DNA of 64,000 bases, taken from contig NC_092803.1 in NCBI RefSeq assembly GCF_040954645.1, positions 121,973,961 to 122,037,960 of the forward strand, written 5' to 3'. This DNA comes from Diabrotica undecimpunctata (lineage: Eukaryota; Arthropoda; Insecta; Coleoptera; Chrysomelidae). This document shows positions 1-12,660 of the stretch, piece after piece. A model generated the notes under the pieces. It ran no database searches. It saw nothing but the letters and a program-made list of their open reading frames with translations, and was not told where the DNA came from. The translations under genes and the position numbers were made by a program. Position 1 is the stretch's first letter, and every line of letters begins with the position of its first letter.

Positions 1-865
1 ATTACACTATCTAAAAAATGAACAGTTACACCAATATAGCTAATGGTATCAACAGATGTCCAACAGTCAGAAGTAATACAAAACTGTTGACCAATTAATA
101 CTATCTCCTTCATTCTGGCGCAACATGTTTCGTATACAAATGGAATCATTGTTTTAGATATAGAATGTCTACTTGGAAGTTAATAAGATGGATTTAAACT
201 GGAGACAAAAAGTTTGAAGCCAGAATCTTCAACAATACTAAATGGTTGAAAATCTAAAATAAATAATAAAAGTAATTTGTTGTCTATGCCCTGTTTTGAT
301 TTTACATTCATTTTTGATTTAACAAAAGTGGTGATCTTTTTCTGTTGACCAATACTAACTGATATTGGTTGTTGGAATGATGTGGACGGTTCCTGTGAAG
401 TTGGTCCTTGACTAGTCGATGGCTGTTCCAAAAAAAAAATTGATTATTACCTATCTGAATATCTTTGTCTCCAATTACCATTCCTCCTATCTTAGTTGTT
501 TGTTCACATACGGTTGTGCCCTGATTAAACCAAAATGAGAGGTGCTGAAAAATGTGTAGACAAAACAAATACAGTTGCATGAAGCCGACTATCCAGATTA
601 TTTTTCTATTTTTCATTTCAGTATAATTAAAACATATCTATTAATAGTTTATGTCGATTTTTAAAAATTAAGATCTAAATATACATCCTTTTTTTGCACT
701 TGAAGGAAGTGCGATTCCAGGATGTTTATTTCGCATATGCGATTTTAAATTCGTGACAGAAGTTTTATACGATAATTTTGACTTGCAACTATTACATTTT
801 GCATAAACATCATCAACGGGTTCAAAAAAGTTCCACATTTCACTCATTTTCCTTTTTAAAGACAT
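1..865 (-). pseudogene. hAT-family transposase with BED zinc finger, broken, runs off left edge
   Basis: Read leftward from 865, the first part (668-865) is a BED zinc finger with the pattern W-N-F-F-E-P then C-x2-C and a final H-x4-H (HMRNKH). A second block (183-431) reads QPFSIVEDSGFKLFVSSLNP, which is characteristic of ZBED-type hAT transposases just before the catalytic core. After an in-frame TAA (180-182, probably a mutated Gln codon) the same frame continues to the window edge with CITSDCWTSVDTISYIGVT, the first catalytic-Asp region of hAT enzymes. The BED block and the second block lie in different frames, so at least one frameshift or a lost intron separates them. This is a dead DNA-cutting transposase; its C-terminal dimerisation domain would lie outside the window. 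Confidence 0.85.
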
Positions 866-1973
866 TTTTTTTATATAAACAAATACTAACTCTTATATTA
901 TAACTTACTCTTAATAATAATATGTTTATGTAACAATGAATGCTTCATTCACTCGATACAGTTTAGAAATAGGTCATCAGAAAACAGAAAAATGACTATT
1001 CAGATCTACGTAATAGCATAATAATTTATCGGTATTATTACTCTAGTGATTATCTTATTTCAAAGTATACCATCAGTATTAAAATAGAAAACTTTAAACT
1101 AGCCGTAAATAAATATTATTTTTCTAGTCACCACTAGATAACGTTACCAGTACCTCATTATTTAGCTTATACATATTACAGGTATAATATTTTTCACCTA
1201 AGAAGACCACTTTGCAATTAAATGCTGGTAATTTTATTACTAGCGGACCAGATAAGCGGCGATATATTTTACACTACCTTTATGAATAACATTTTACTAC
1301 TCTGTTGTTTCAATCAGCTCTGCTCAACAAGTTATCGTTTATTGGTTTTAATAGTTTATTGCAATACTACGAGTACGGAATATTTATTCAAACAGTGAAT
1401 TTATTACATGTTAATTTTTTTTTAATTTCTTCTGACGTATCGTATAATGTAGGTTTACCCAATAATCAAAGTTATGCCTTTACAAAAACATATTATTTGA
1501 AAAATAAGGAGTAAATACCATGTGTCATAATAATTGTAATCTCCTTTATACACACTTTAAAAATTTGTTTAGTAATGTATTTCTTAAATCGAATCATTGA
1601 AAAATGATTCATGCTGTTTAAAAATATCTTTCTGTTAACGACACTGTCATCGACAAAGTAGATCAAATTCAAACGGCATCATATTTCTCCTTTGTTTATC
1701 GTTAAAAATTAATTAATGGTCGTGGGTTGTATTTGTGTTATTTAATAATTTAACAAAATACATAATCAGCAAAAATCTTATTTAAAACATGCGAACGCTT
1801 TTTGCAATCACAATAAATGCAGTGTTTATGCTTGTTTAGCATTGGCTATTAAATAATTTGTGTTCGATTGTTTCGTCTGTTGTACAACCCTCGTCCTTTT
1901 TAGGGTGTAGTAGTTGTATATAAGTGGGTACCTATTTTTATAGTAGTGTAGTAAAGCGGTACTTTAAAGCAAA
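866..1973. other. AT-rich spacer, no gene seen
   Basis: Short open frames (for example 1305-1514) show no recognisable motif or coding character. The stretch may contain the outer end of the flanking hAT and DDE elements, but I could not match terminal repeats. Confidence 0.5.
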
Positions 1974-3275
1974 ATGAGTAATTTGGAAGAAAATAAAATA
2001 TAGTCGAAACGTAGAGTATTATCTACAGAAGAACGGAGTTTAGTTCTAAAAGTCGAAAGTTATTTGGAAAAAAATAATATGGGTCCATTGGCATCTGTTA
2101 TGGCAGTTCAGAAACGCACATGCGATGCTTGCGATATCTCAGAGAGGACATTCCAAAGAATTAATAACATGAGTGAGGATGAAATAAATAAAGTAAGCAA
2201 GAGAAATCGTCGACATCCAAAAACTTTAGATTTGCACCCGTCAATTAAACTTGCAATTAAAAATATTATGTATAATATGTATAAAGCCAAAGAACATGTA
2301 ACAGTTAGTGCTGTGTTACAACAAATAAAAGACAAGAAACTGTGTGATATTAGTTTAACAAGTTAGTGGAGATTGCTGAAACATTTAGGTTTTCAATATA
2401 AAAAGACAAATAATAGACAAGTATTGTGTGAACTTTCTAATGTTGTTTCAAAACGGTGGCATTTTTTAAGAAAATACATGAACAATAAAACGTCTGATAG
2501 TCCGAGATAAGTTGTATTTTTAGATGAAACTGGGATTTTCGCTAAAGGAAATATGTTAAAATCAACCTAACAAGATGGCACCACGAAATGTTCTAGTCTT
2601 TCCGGTAATGGTAAATACTACATTATACTTCATGCTGGAAATGATGAGGGTTTTATTCCTGACGCTAGTTTAATTTTTTTGTCCACAAAGAATACAGGTG
2701 ATTACCATGGAAATATGGATGCAAATATTTTTGAAGTTAAAAAAATTGAAGCGACCATCCATAATAGTTTTGGATAATGCATCCTACCATTCAAGAGTAG
2801 AAGAGAGATTTCCTTGAAGCAGCTGGACAAAATAAGACATAAAGTTGTGGTTGACAGAAAAAAAAATTTATCACAGTGACATATTTATAAAAGTCGCAAA
2901 GGTGTAAAGAGCACAAAATTCAAAAAATTTGTTACTGACCAAATGGCTCTTAAATATGGCCATGAAGTTCTTCGACTAACGGCCTAACATTGTCATTATA
3001 ATGCAATTGAGTTAGTTTGTGGTATAGCCAAAAAATTTTATGATAAACATGCATCCAAAATAACAGATGACGCTAGCGTTCTTAGTTTATGGAAGGAATC
3101 GCTAGAACAAATAAAGGCAGAACAAAGGCAAAATAATTGTATTAGACATACGGAAGACATAATCGTTCATTATTTTCAAATCGAGCGAGTTATAGATGAG
3201 GTCCGACCTCTAATTATTCGGATAGACAATTCAGATAGTGAAGACTCTGATAGTGAAATATCAGACAGTGAATAG
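1974..3275 (+). pseudogene. DDE transposase, IS630/Tc1-mariner-like superfamily, decayed
   Basis: A reading frame starts MSNLEENKI at 1974 and meets a TAG almost at once, then continues as a helix-turn-helix region (2064-2366, with CDISERTFQRI). Further on, in shifted frames, come the three catalytic blocks: VVFLDETGIFAKGN (first Asp), SIIVLDNASYHSRVEERFP (second Asp, about 2758-2815) and HYNAIELVCGIAKKFYDKH (Glu, about 2997-3047). The tail is an acidic Ser-Asp run (SDSEDSDSEISDSE) that stops near 3275. Several stops and frameshifts make it non-functional. The family is common in insects and other animals as an uncharacterised transposase; the superfamily placement rests on the LDET / LDNASYH / NAIE blocks. 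Terminal inverted repeats were not found. Confidence 0.8.
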
Positions 3276-4568
3276 GACAAACTGTTTGCTAAAAAGAAGT
3301 AACAAAAAAGTGTTTCAGGAATTCAATTCGGACTTTGTGGTGTGTTTTAGTTAAACGATAAAGTACCTTCTGGTTTAATTTCTGGACTGCATACTCTCAA
3401 TAGCTTTGGTATTAATTACTGAACTACGCGTGTTTAAACATTTTATTTTACTGAAAACTCGGAAGTGATTTAGTGCCAATTTGTTTCAAGGTTATATTTA
3501 ATACAGTGTCTGCAGAAAGTAAAGTCTTAGATGTATTTTATTTAAATTTGGACATACCAGCAACTTGGCAAGTATTTTCCAATTTTACTGCATACAAAAC
3601 CATTCGTATAATTTTCACTCTACGCAAAATAGAGACTTATAGAGATCTTGATGAACATTTGATGTCGACAAATAATTTCGAGTATTCGAAATATTCCGTC
3701 CCACTTCTCTTAACACGCCCTGTAAATACATATTATATTCATTTTATTTGCCTTTGACATAGTAAAATCCAATATTATTACTGAACATAAAATACAGGAA
3801 ATTAAATATTTTTACTTTTCAAGCGATCGGAATTAAATATTAACGCCCCACTGTTTGAGGCCCACTGATCATGTTTTTAATTACATATCGGCCGCCATAG
3901 GGTAAAAGGATTATATATATCTTGTACATCGCACCAAATATTATGGAAGAAATATCTCACTAACGCCTTCATCATTCCTATTGCTATTCGATTCGCATAT
4001 TCTTATAAATAGCTGTATTTAGAATCGTGGCTATTTTTATTTTTCCATAACAGTCGCTATAACAGCGATTGTCAAATAGCAGCTGTAAAATCGCCGGTTG
4101 CGATATATTACTCATCACTACGAAGCCTGCCCCACCCTACCCTACCACTACTATTCTATAAAGAATGAAAATAAAAGAAAGAACTAATTAAGTTAAAGTT
4201 AATGAAAGAACAAGTAAGTCTTTCGATAATATTACATAATTTTATTTAAACAAATTAAAAAGATAACATTCTACAACTCCTCGTGGAAGAAAAGATCGAA
4301 GGTAAAAGGTGACCTAGAAGGGTAAGAAATTCCGGACGTGAAGATATACGATATTAAATCAATAGAGTTGTTTATATCAATTGTAGACAAGATAAAATGA
4401 GCTGTTATACTAATCAATATGCTAACGGATAAAAACCCTAAGAAGAAATTAATAAATAAACAGAAAACAACAAACACAATATTCTACTACACAAAATGTA
4501 TGGTAATTAAATTTTCAAAAATTTAATAACTTCTAGAAATAAAATTGAAATAAAAGCAGAAAATAAAT
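3276..4568. other. Non-coding AT-rich stretch, possible MITE debris
   Basis: The open frame at 3473-3757 begins with GTG and resembles no family I know. Around 4040-4100 there is a short imperfect palindrome (AGTCGCTATAACAGCGATTG) and a CTCATCACTACGAAG end-like sequence, compatible with a small non-autonomous element, but no matching partner end was found. Confidence 0.35.
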
Positions 4569-5747
4569 GATTAGATCAGTTACTGAGGGTTTTTACCTCC
4601 GAATTCTTTATAACTGAATCGATTCATTTGAAATTTTGTGTGTTGGTAAATAATTACTCAAGGAACAAAAGTTATATAGTGCCGATGTGCGCTTCCACCC
4701 TGGTGGTGTTTGCCACCCCGTTTCGAGGGTGGAAATTTTTTCACTCAAAATAACTACGCTATTCGATAGAAGGACAAATTTCAAACAAAAAATGTGGTAA
4801 ACATTTTTTTCGCTAGATCAATACTTTTTAAGTTATTCGCTGTTGAAAAGTGTCATTTTTCGTTAAAAAAAAAACATGTTTTTCAAAGGTTTTTTAAGAA
4901 TAACTCTGAAACAAAGAGTTTTATCAAAAAAGTATAACAACTAAAATTAAAGCTCATAAAAAAACAAAAAGATTGGATTTTTAATAAATATTTTCAGTTC
5001 AATATTAACTGAGTTATGGCTGTTCAAAGAAGGTTTGTTTTTGTTTTTGTCTTTCAATACGAGTATTTAACGTTAAATAACAGAAAACGGGTACATTTTT
5101 CGACAAAAACTCATATAATATTTTTAAAAGAGCTTAAAAAGACCTTTAAAATGGGTGGTGGAAAAAGTCCTTTGCACCAACTGTACGTGAGATACGATCA
5201 AAAAAACGATGGGTTTCTCAAATTTTTGTAAAAAAAAACGCAATAAAACTAACGTCATGTTCACTAGGATAGAAATAAATTGTTTTCCTTATTCACTTTG
5301 TTTTAGTGTTTTTTGTATGATCCAAAAGTTTAGCTATTTTAGAATACCCAGTTTTTGAAAAAAGTGTGATTACATTTTAATGATTTAATTTTTTTGAAAA
5401 AAAAAATGAAAAAAGTGTGATTTAATTTTTTTTGTAGCTTAAAAAATAACGGAGATATAGTTGGTTGAAGTTTGCTTTATAGCGCATGAACCACTGGTCT
5501 CTGACCCTTTGACCCTTCACCCTTTAAACATGAAGGACTTTAGAATGTTTTAAAATTCCTATACTCATAGCCTGTAAAATCGTTTTTTTATGCATGTTGT
5601 AGCATCAAAATTAACCGAGTTATTGTAAAAAAACCAATAGTACTTTTTAGAATAAATTTTGGAGCATGGAAAAATTTTATAATTTGGAGCATTGGAGCAT
5701 TTCGATGGAACTAATAGACATTTAATATATACATATGCATCTATGTA

Positions 5748-5750
<3 letters not shown>

Positions 5751-5798
<48 letters not shown>
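5751..5798. repeat. (TA)n microsatellite
   Basis: About 23 TA units. It sits upstream of the readable part of the cysteine-rich gene and interrupts the space where its N-terminal half would be. Confidence 0.9.
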
Positions 5799-5802
<4 letters not shown>

Positions 5803-5849
5803 AGTTTTGGAAACAAGTAGGGATCTTTCTATTTGGAACATCTGCTATA

Positions 5850-6683
5850 ACTTTACAAACGGTTGTAGTTGCTGAAGATGTTGATATATTAGTAATTCTA
5901 ACTGCCCGAGCAGCAATCAACCACGAAATTTTTTTCCTAAAATTAGGAAAACAAAATACCACTTCGCAGGTATATTCATCATAAAGTTTTCAATCAGAAT
6001 ATCCAAATTGTGCAAAACTCATACTTTTTGCTCATTGTTTTACTGGATGTGATATAACATCAGCATTTTACAACAAAAGCAAGAAAAAATTCATCGATCT
6101 TTTGGAAAAGCGATCTGATTAAAGGGAAAAAGCTGATGTTTTCTATAGCAGCTCTGCAGAGCTCGATGATATTTTAGAAGTTGGGAGGTACAGCACAATT
6201 TTATTATATGGACTTGCCAAAGATACCCAGATAAGTAAAATGAGTAAGGTCGAAAATTTTTCAGCCTTGCTTCAACAAATGAGGTACGAATCTTTTATTA
6301 AAGCCACCACTAAAAATAGTGCTGTTAAATTATCATCTCTTGTTCCGACTGTAAGTGCTCTGGATAAACATCCCAAAAGGGTTTATTTACAAATCCAGAT
6401 ATGGTTGGGAAATAACAGCTTAAATATTTTGAATTGGGGTTGGTCTAAAACTGGAGATTCTTTGGAACCAATTAAAATGCAAAGTTTACCAGCTTCAGAA
6501 GAACTGCTGAAAATGATTTTTTGCAATTGTACAAAAGGTTGCGGATCAGCGTGTGGCTGTCGGAGGCTGGGATTATTGTGCAATGCAACATGCGGAACAT
6601 GCTGTGGTGACAATTGCCAAAATTGTCCTCCAGTAAACGAAGACCAATTGGACGGTGAAAATTATGATTCCGATGATGAATAG
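5850..6683 (+). pseudogene. Insect-repeated protein with C-terminal Cys-rich cluster, broken copy
   Basis: The upstream part reads VVVAEDVDILVILTARA and then, across a frameshift, CFTGCDITSAFYNKSKKKF and LLYGLAKDTQISKMSKVENF. The last 147 codons (6240-6683) are open and end in a cluster of about 13 cysteines (CNCTKGCGSACGCRR, then CNATCGTCCGDNCQNC) followed by an acidic tail. I know this architecture as a many-copy hypothetical protein of insect genomes; its biochemical function is not known to me. The Cys pattern suggests metal binding, which is inference. At least one stop (after KRSD, near 6118) and frame changes show this copy is dead. Its position inside long inverted repeats suggests it is the passenger or transposase-like gene of that element. 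Confidence 0.65.
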
Positions 6684-6835
6684 ATATTCATTTATTTTAT
6701 ACCTCGTTTTATATAAATATTATTTATTTTTAGTTTTTTGGAAAATAAAAAAATTGTAATATATTATAAACTAAATTTTTTCTATTTATGTCCATGTCTA
6801 AGTTAAGGATTTAAGGATTTTATTTTCATCAAAAA

Positions 6836-7400
6836 GGGTGCTTGTAAGGGTTGAAAAAAGTAGGCTCATTTTATACGTAAAAAATTAATTTTTGTCTACA
6901 AACAATGCACTCTAAAAATGTTTCAAATCGTTAAAAATATTTTTTAATTCATTTTTGACAAAGGAGGTGGTTGTGAGGGTTGAAATGATGAAATTATAAT
7001 AAAATGTTATTTTATAAGCAAGAAATTAATTTTTGTTTAATAAAATGCACTCAAGAAATGTTTTAGACCGATAAAAATATATTAAATTAATTTTTTTAAA
7101 AAGGGGTTGGTTGTGAGGGTTGAAATGTTGAAATTATAATAAAAAGTTATTTTATATGCAAAAAATTAATTTTCGTTAAATAATATGCACTCAAGAAATG
7201 TTTCAAACCGATAAAAATATTTTTTAATTAATTTTTTATTCATTTTTGTCATAAGGGTGGTTGTAAGCGTTGAAAATTTCCAATAAATAAAATATTATTT
7301 TATTTATTTTATATATTTACCTTATGCAAATAAACAAGATTTAAGTGCATAAAATATTTAAATCCGTGTTTTTCCCAGTTTTTTCAAATAGGGGTAGTTT
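6836..7400. repeat. Tandem repeat, about 3.5 units of 130-150 bp
   Basis: Units begin near 6836, 6966, 7107 and 7256. Each carries a G-rich start (ggtggttgtgagggttgaaa and variants), then an AT-rich body with 'aaattaattttt' and 'atgcactcaagaaatgttt' and 'aaccgataaaaatat'. The fourth unit is diverged. It lies between the cysteine-rich gene and the right terminal repeat. Confidence 0.8.
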
Positions 7401-7553
7401 TCACCCATTAAAAACAAAAAGCGCACCTAGAGCGTATATAACTTTTGAAGTGGAGGGTAAGATAAGCTTAATTCGAAATTTTTAAAGAAATCGATGCAGT
7501 TATAAAAAATTTGAAGGTATTACCATATTTTAAGCCTCAGTAGCTGGACTAGA

Positions 7554-8555
7554 TTTCAATTCTACATTATTCATATATATAATGTAAAAAGGTTAAACGT
7601 ATAAAGTTACCAAAAGTTGTCTAATTAGTTCTATAAATTAATTGTTACTTCTCACTTTTAAAAGTGTTCAAAACTATTTAATAATATCAATTATGTCCTC
7701 TATATAAACTGTGTTCTATTTTATCAGTTTTCAAATATTATTTCATTTTCAATGCCAAAGGAAGTATCAAAAGTAAGTAACACAATAATTTAAATTATTT
7801 ATCCAACGATATTACGGGTAAACACATTTTTTTCATATTGCTGCCTCTACTTTTTTAGTTTTTTTATATGTTCTCGGTCTATTGTACCATAATAATATTT
7901 GAATTGCGTGTTGTCCTTTTATATTTATCTTGTTGGTACATACACTTTAAGAAGAATTTTTTTTCTTTTACTCCCAGTAGATCTTTCCACTACTTGTTAT
8001 ATTAAGTACTGATGCCCTTTTCATATTTATATCACATACTATGTGTTATAAAAATTTACAAGCAGTTTTTGATAGATATTTTGTCTTCACATATTCGAAA
8101 TATTACACTTTTACTCTTTCGAATCCGGACTCTTCTGTAATACCAGTTAAGATTATCGACACAAGTATGAGTCATTCCAAGTCTTCTAGTCAAGGACATG
8201 CATTATAACGACTTCCATGCAATTTTATTAGTAAGGTGCTTTAAGGTAGTGACCTTTTGTCTCATATTAAAAATAATAAAAAAAATTAAAGCCCTTTCCA
8301 ACTTATTGAGAGCGCTATTTACGTTGCAGAAGTTATAATGATATTTTGTTGTCTGTTACTTTTACATTCGTGTTTCTGTTTCCTGTCCTTACCCATTTCT
8401 TCTACAGTTTTTCCTCTTTATTATTTTATAACCTGTTCTATAATCATGCTTTTTAGCAGATCCACTTATCCACTTTATTCTATTCCACCTTGCTGCCTTA
8501 CTGGAGTTTGAACTGGGCTGATTGTTACTAAGGAATCAAGATTATAGTAAACGCG
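7554..8555. other. No gene seen
   Basis: AT-rich sequence with no long reading frame, no tRNA fold and no recognised transposon end. Confidence 0.5.
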
Positions 8556-8559
8556 TATT

Positions 8560-8832
8560 TCCATCCATCCATCCAATGGCACTACAGCCCAAATCGGGCC
8601 TTGGCCTCCTTCAACAGGCTGCTCCAATCATTTCGATTTACCGCTGTTCTTTTCCATGAACGCGTTCCCAGGCAGTTCCTGGCATCGCTCATCGACTTCG
8701 TCTTTCCATCCCTTTTTAGGTGTTCCAACAGGTCTTTTTCCCAGCATTCTTGCATTTAGTAGTTTTCTGGGAATTCTATTCTCATGAATGCCGACCACGT
8801 GCCCTGCCCACCGTAATCTCTGCAGTTTAGTG
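8560..8832 (-). mobile_element. 3' end of an RTE-like LINE with (GGAT)n tail
   Basis: On the minus strand the frame reads LQRLRWAGHVVGIHENRIPR and then GKRPVGTPKKGWKDEVDERC, the C-terminal signature seen after the reverse transcriptase of many arthropod RTE-like elements. The element ends in GGATGGATGGATGG rather than poly(A), which is usual for RTE-type 3' ends. Only the last roughly 90 codons are present. Confidence 0.75.
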
Positions 8833-9002
8833 TATTGTGCTAGAGTTAAATTAAACGCGTATATATCACACCCAAACCTTTATGACTGCCAAAAGGAGTC
8901 TGCTTTTCTTCTCTTTTAGTATCTTGATTATTCTTTCAATATATGTTTTTAATTTTCTAGTTTTTGTTCATTATACTATTTATGATATTTCTCATATTTC
9001 TT

Positions 9003-9005
<3 letters not shown>

Positions 9006-9072
<67 letters not shown>
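9006..9072. repeat. (TA)n microsatellite
   Basis: About 33 TA units between two LINE fragments. Confidence 0.95.
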
Positions 9073-9074
<2 letters not shown>

Positions 9075-9199
9075 CATTTACTTTTTTATGCTTATTATCA
9101 GTCAATCACATTTTACCATGTTTCTATCTTGGTTCACACCAATATTAATCCCCTACACAGATATTTTTCGTCCAATACTTCCCATAATAAAAAGCAGCT

Positions 9200-9720
9200 A
9201 TTTTGGCCAGGAGGCCCTAGGCTTATATTTTTTTTACTATTTTTTCTACACATCTCTGTTTTTTCGTGTTTTTCTCCCAATCCTGCATTCTTATTTTCCT
9301 TATATCGGTTTTAACCTCTTCTAACCACTTCTTTTTTGATGTTACTCGTCTGCGCTTTCCTTCCGCTCCTCTTAATACTATTTTTGCACCTCTGTTTGTG
9401 GACATCCTGTAAACTTGCCCCATCCAATGTAATCTTTGTGCTTTTACTTTTTGTATTTTGCTTCGTTGGTTGCTGGATTACTTTCTTATTTGGTCTTCTT
9501 CTCCATGCGTCGTCATTGCCCTTTGTCCCTTCATATATCTTGTGTAGTATCTTTCTTTCTAATCATTCCAATATATGTATATTTTTCTGACTTAACACCC
9601 AAATTTCGCTGCCATTTATAACCGAAAGTTGTACAATCGTTTTGTAAATCCTGATTTTCATATTCCTGGATATTAACTTAGATTTGCTTTTAACCTAATT
9701 GTTAAATTCCTTTCTTACCG
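9200..9720 (-). mobile_element. LINE ORF2 C-terminal fragment
   Basis: Minus-strand frames contain GQVYRMSTNRGAKIV followed by KKKWLEEVKTDIRKIRMQDW (9223-9423), the post-RT C-terminal motif of non-LTR elements (G-x-V-x-R-M ... W-L-E-x-V). Further right, in other frames, readable pieces of the preceding region occur. Frames are broken, so this is a relic. Confidence 0.65.
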
Positions 9721-10004
9721 TGGCCTAGTATTGTATGTCCTTAAAAAATGCCTTGATGGGACCCTAGGCGAGAAGAGAGTGACCTGTTTATCTGTTTATT
9801 GTTTTGTATATTTATTTTAATATAAACTCAGACAACCATTTTTACCATGTTGAGTCTGGCTGAATGACTAAATATCTATGCCAAAAAAAAAAGATTTGAT
9901 AATTTTGTTTAATGCACCTACAGCTTTACTTTCTTTAGAATTATTTTTCCTATTTCAGTATCTTCTTCGGCTCTTCTCGGTAATCTTCTTCTTATTTTTA
10001 TTCT

Positions 10005-10098
10005 TCTTCTTTTTATGTAGACATGACTCTGTTTTTCAATGTGCCTCCAGTAAGTTCCATCGTTTTCATGGTCTCCCCACGATCGTCTTCCTATTGGG
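10005..10098 (-). mobile_element. 3' end of the LINE split by the hAT insertion
   Basis: This is the downstream piece of the LINE that resumes at 12846. The minus strand encodes IGRRSWG and a K-R-W-N remnant of the usual SPIGRRSxGRPRKRWND motif, then ends in AAGAAGAA-type simple repeat near 10005. The 8 bases CTATTGGG (10091-10098) are one copy of the target duplication created by the hAT insertion. Confidence 0.7.
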
Positions 10099-10439
10099 CA
10101 GGGCCGCCGCTAAGGTATTGGCCGCCCGTGTGCAACTTAATATTTGCCGCCCCCTTCCAACACTTTAGACATACATACTCTTATTTAAAGAAATGTGCAG
10201 AAGATGCATAATATAACAATGATAATTTGTAAATAGATAAATACTTAGTTTTAGACTAATCTCCATGATCCAACGTCCATATATTATCCTAATTTAAACG
10301 TCCTTTATCCTAATTTAATAACCATGATCCAACGTCCAGAATATGTATATCCTAATATCCTAATTTAAACGTCGATTTAATTAAAATAAACGGCGAATAG
10401 AAACATAAACACATAAAAAAATTAAAAACGCACTTTTCG

Positions 10440-11935
10440 GGCTTTCGTCTCGGATAACTTTTTGACAATATCTTTAATGTCCAATGTCGCACACACTTCA
10501 TGTTCTATAGATAACATTGCTAAAGCAAAAAGTCTATCTTGCTTCATTGAGGATCGCAAATAGTTTTTAATAATCTTAAGTTTTGAAAACGACCGCTCAC
10601 CCGTAGCTACGGTAACAGGTAGAGTTAGGAATATACGTACTATTATAGTTAAATTGGAAAATGTTGAAACAAGATTATTTTCGTAAATATATTCAAGAAT
10701 ATCACTAGGACTTTTTTCTGTGGAAAAAAATGGTTGAATAGCCGAATTTCTTCATATAAATCGGTTGCACTAATGTCAGTCTCTTAGCTGTTTATGTCTG
10801 TAAGGGCTTGATTAACTTTCTCACAATTGGTTTTAAGTTCATCATCATTTTTAACTTTGGTTATGCCCAGAATGATAGAATAGAAATAGAAAAGCCCAAG
10901 AAGTATTCAAATATCTGAACTGGTGTTGAAGTTGAAACACATCTTACTAGAATTGTTATTTGTTCTACGTGCGTTATATCTGGGGTACAATCTAATATGA
11001 TAGAAAAATATTTAGATTCTCGAATTTGTCTTAGGATAACGTCCTGAACAGAGTTTGCCAATAAAACAATCAATTCATTTTGATGTTGCCATCCTAAATA
11101 ATGTGGTATATTTGTACCCTTGGATTCCATACGACGAAGATGCTCTGATAATACGGCGTCAAACTTAGAAATCATTTCAACTAACTACAAATAATTTCCA
11201 TTATCTGGTTCAAATAACTTATTGGATGATCCTCTAAAAGCTAAACATTGTTTAGATAAAAATTTTACAATTGAAAATAATCTTTCAACAACAGCGCCCC
11301 AATGTTTTTTCTCCATTTCATATAATTTTTGATGAGCAGAGTCAACTGTTAATCTTTTTTTAATGCTGTAGATAGTTCAAACAGTTTTTGAGAATATTTT
11401 ATATGAGCTGCACCGGATTCATGTCTTTTTAAAATAATTAAATGTTGCCAGTCATTTACCCCATTAATTCCACTAAGTAATTATCGGCTGCTTTCATCAC
11501 AACAAAACAGTTTACAAGGTGCACAAAAAACACTATTTAGTGATAATGAGTAAAGTAACCACGGGCGATGTATTTGGTCTTGATTAAGTATTGTGCGATA
11601 CTAATAAGTTTCTGAAAATTTCCTTTTATTTGTATCTCTGGAGAAATTAATTTTTGTAATTTGCTGAGAAAAATTTTCAACAACAAATTGAACTTTACTC
11701 GGATTCATATTTGCAGGCCATTTTCCGGGATCATCTGAAACCAAGTATATGCTGGAGCTTCCTACACTGCAATCCAGATTAACTGGAACATTAATTGTTC
11801 TGTCTTGGTGGGTGGTTTCAGGTTCAGGCGTTTCAGTTTTTTTTTTTCTCCTCAGTTTTTGCCTCTTTTATTTTTCTATATTGTAAGCCTGAAAGTCGTT
11901 TTCTTTTTCTTTCGGACATTTTGAAATTATCACTT
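10440..11935 (-). pseudogene. hAT transposase, ZMYM/TTF-type, decayed
   Basis: From the right: MSERKRKRLSGLQYRKIKEA (start near 11920), then in changing frames the zinc-finger-side region, then an open stretch 10861-11175 with RRMESKGTNIPHYLGWQHQN and KYFSIILDCTPDITHVEQIT, the hallmark catalytic-Asp region of zinc-finger-MYM-like hAT proteins. Near the left end the dimerisation domain is readable in pieces (SGRFQNLRLLK; then MLSIEHEVCATLDIKDIVKK in another frame). Numerous stops and shifts mean the enzyme is dead. The gene fills the hAT element and runs leftward in it. Confidence 0.85.
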
Positions 11936-12477
11936 AAGTACGAAGCCGGGCGAATTTAACAAAATAAATCCAAAAACACTTCAAATAAATTGTCCAAATA
12001 ATTTTTCTCCAAATAATATGTAGCCGTAACGCGTATACGAATAAAATTGGTCTGATCTCGACGTTACTTCGAAATACAGTACCTACTGTGCAAAAGAAAC
12101 TGGTACACTACTATATTTTACAAGCAAAATCGTTTATCAAAAGCGTGTCTAAATTCATCGAATTCTCAACTAAGACTGAACATAAGACATAATAACCCAT
12201 CTATAAACATAACCACAGGAACAATATTATAACAGAAACTTTACAACCACTTGCCTAAATTCTTGTAAAGTATCTACGTGTGAAATCCCTAATAACTGAA
12301 GTCCGAAAGCCGCCAGCCGCTTTGAATTAAAAAGTATTCCCGAAACTGCTTTATGACTGTACCTGCAAAACCGCGGGAGTTCATACAATAAATAATACTT
12401 TCTGACATTTTTTTAGAATAGGATGAAAAGAAGAAGTATACATCATAAATGAAAAGCATTTGAGTATTTTCACGTAC

Positions 12478-12660
12478 TTCTTCTTCTTAACATGCCATAC
12501 ACCAAAGTGCGTAGGCGACTATCTCATTACTAGAATTCTGTTCTTGGCGGCGTGACACAGCTCGCCTGTATTGTGTATTCCTGTCCATTCTTTAATATTC
12601 CTTAACCAGGATAATTGTTTGCGGCCGGCTCCTCTCCTACCTTCGATCTTCCCTTCACGT
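12478..12660 (-). mobile_element. LINE 3' tail inserted in the hAT element
   Basis: Minus strand reads GKIEGRRGAGRKQLSWLRNI then EWTGIHNTGELCHAAKNR, a C-terminal region of an RTE-like LINE, followed by a (GAA)n-like simple tail at 12478-12490. Only the last 60 codons are present. Confidence 0.7.

Larger units (their letters stand above)
4569..7553. mobile_element. DNA transposon-like element with long imperfect terminal inverted repeats
   Basis: The first roughly 130 bases and the reverse complement of the last roughly 130 bases can be aligned by eye. Shared blocks, in the same order from each end, are TACTGAGG, TTTATAACTG followed by ATCGATT, AAAGTTATATA and TGTGCGCTT or GTGCGCTTT. Between them lie a broken cysteine-rich gene (5850-6683), a tandem repeat (6836-7400) and AT-rich filler. 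The repeated phrases 'gggtgg...gggttg' and 'caccc...' near both ends look like subterminal repeats. Which superfamily it belongs to is unclear, and no flanking target duplication could be fixed, so the exact ends may be off by several bases. Confidence 0.55.

Noticed and set aside
1305..1514. 69-codon open frame
   Set aside because: AT-rich chance frame with no motif and no neighbouring splice structure.
3473..3757. 95-codon open frame
   Set aside because: Begins with GTG, resembles no family I know and lies among transposon debris.
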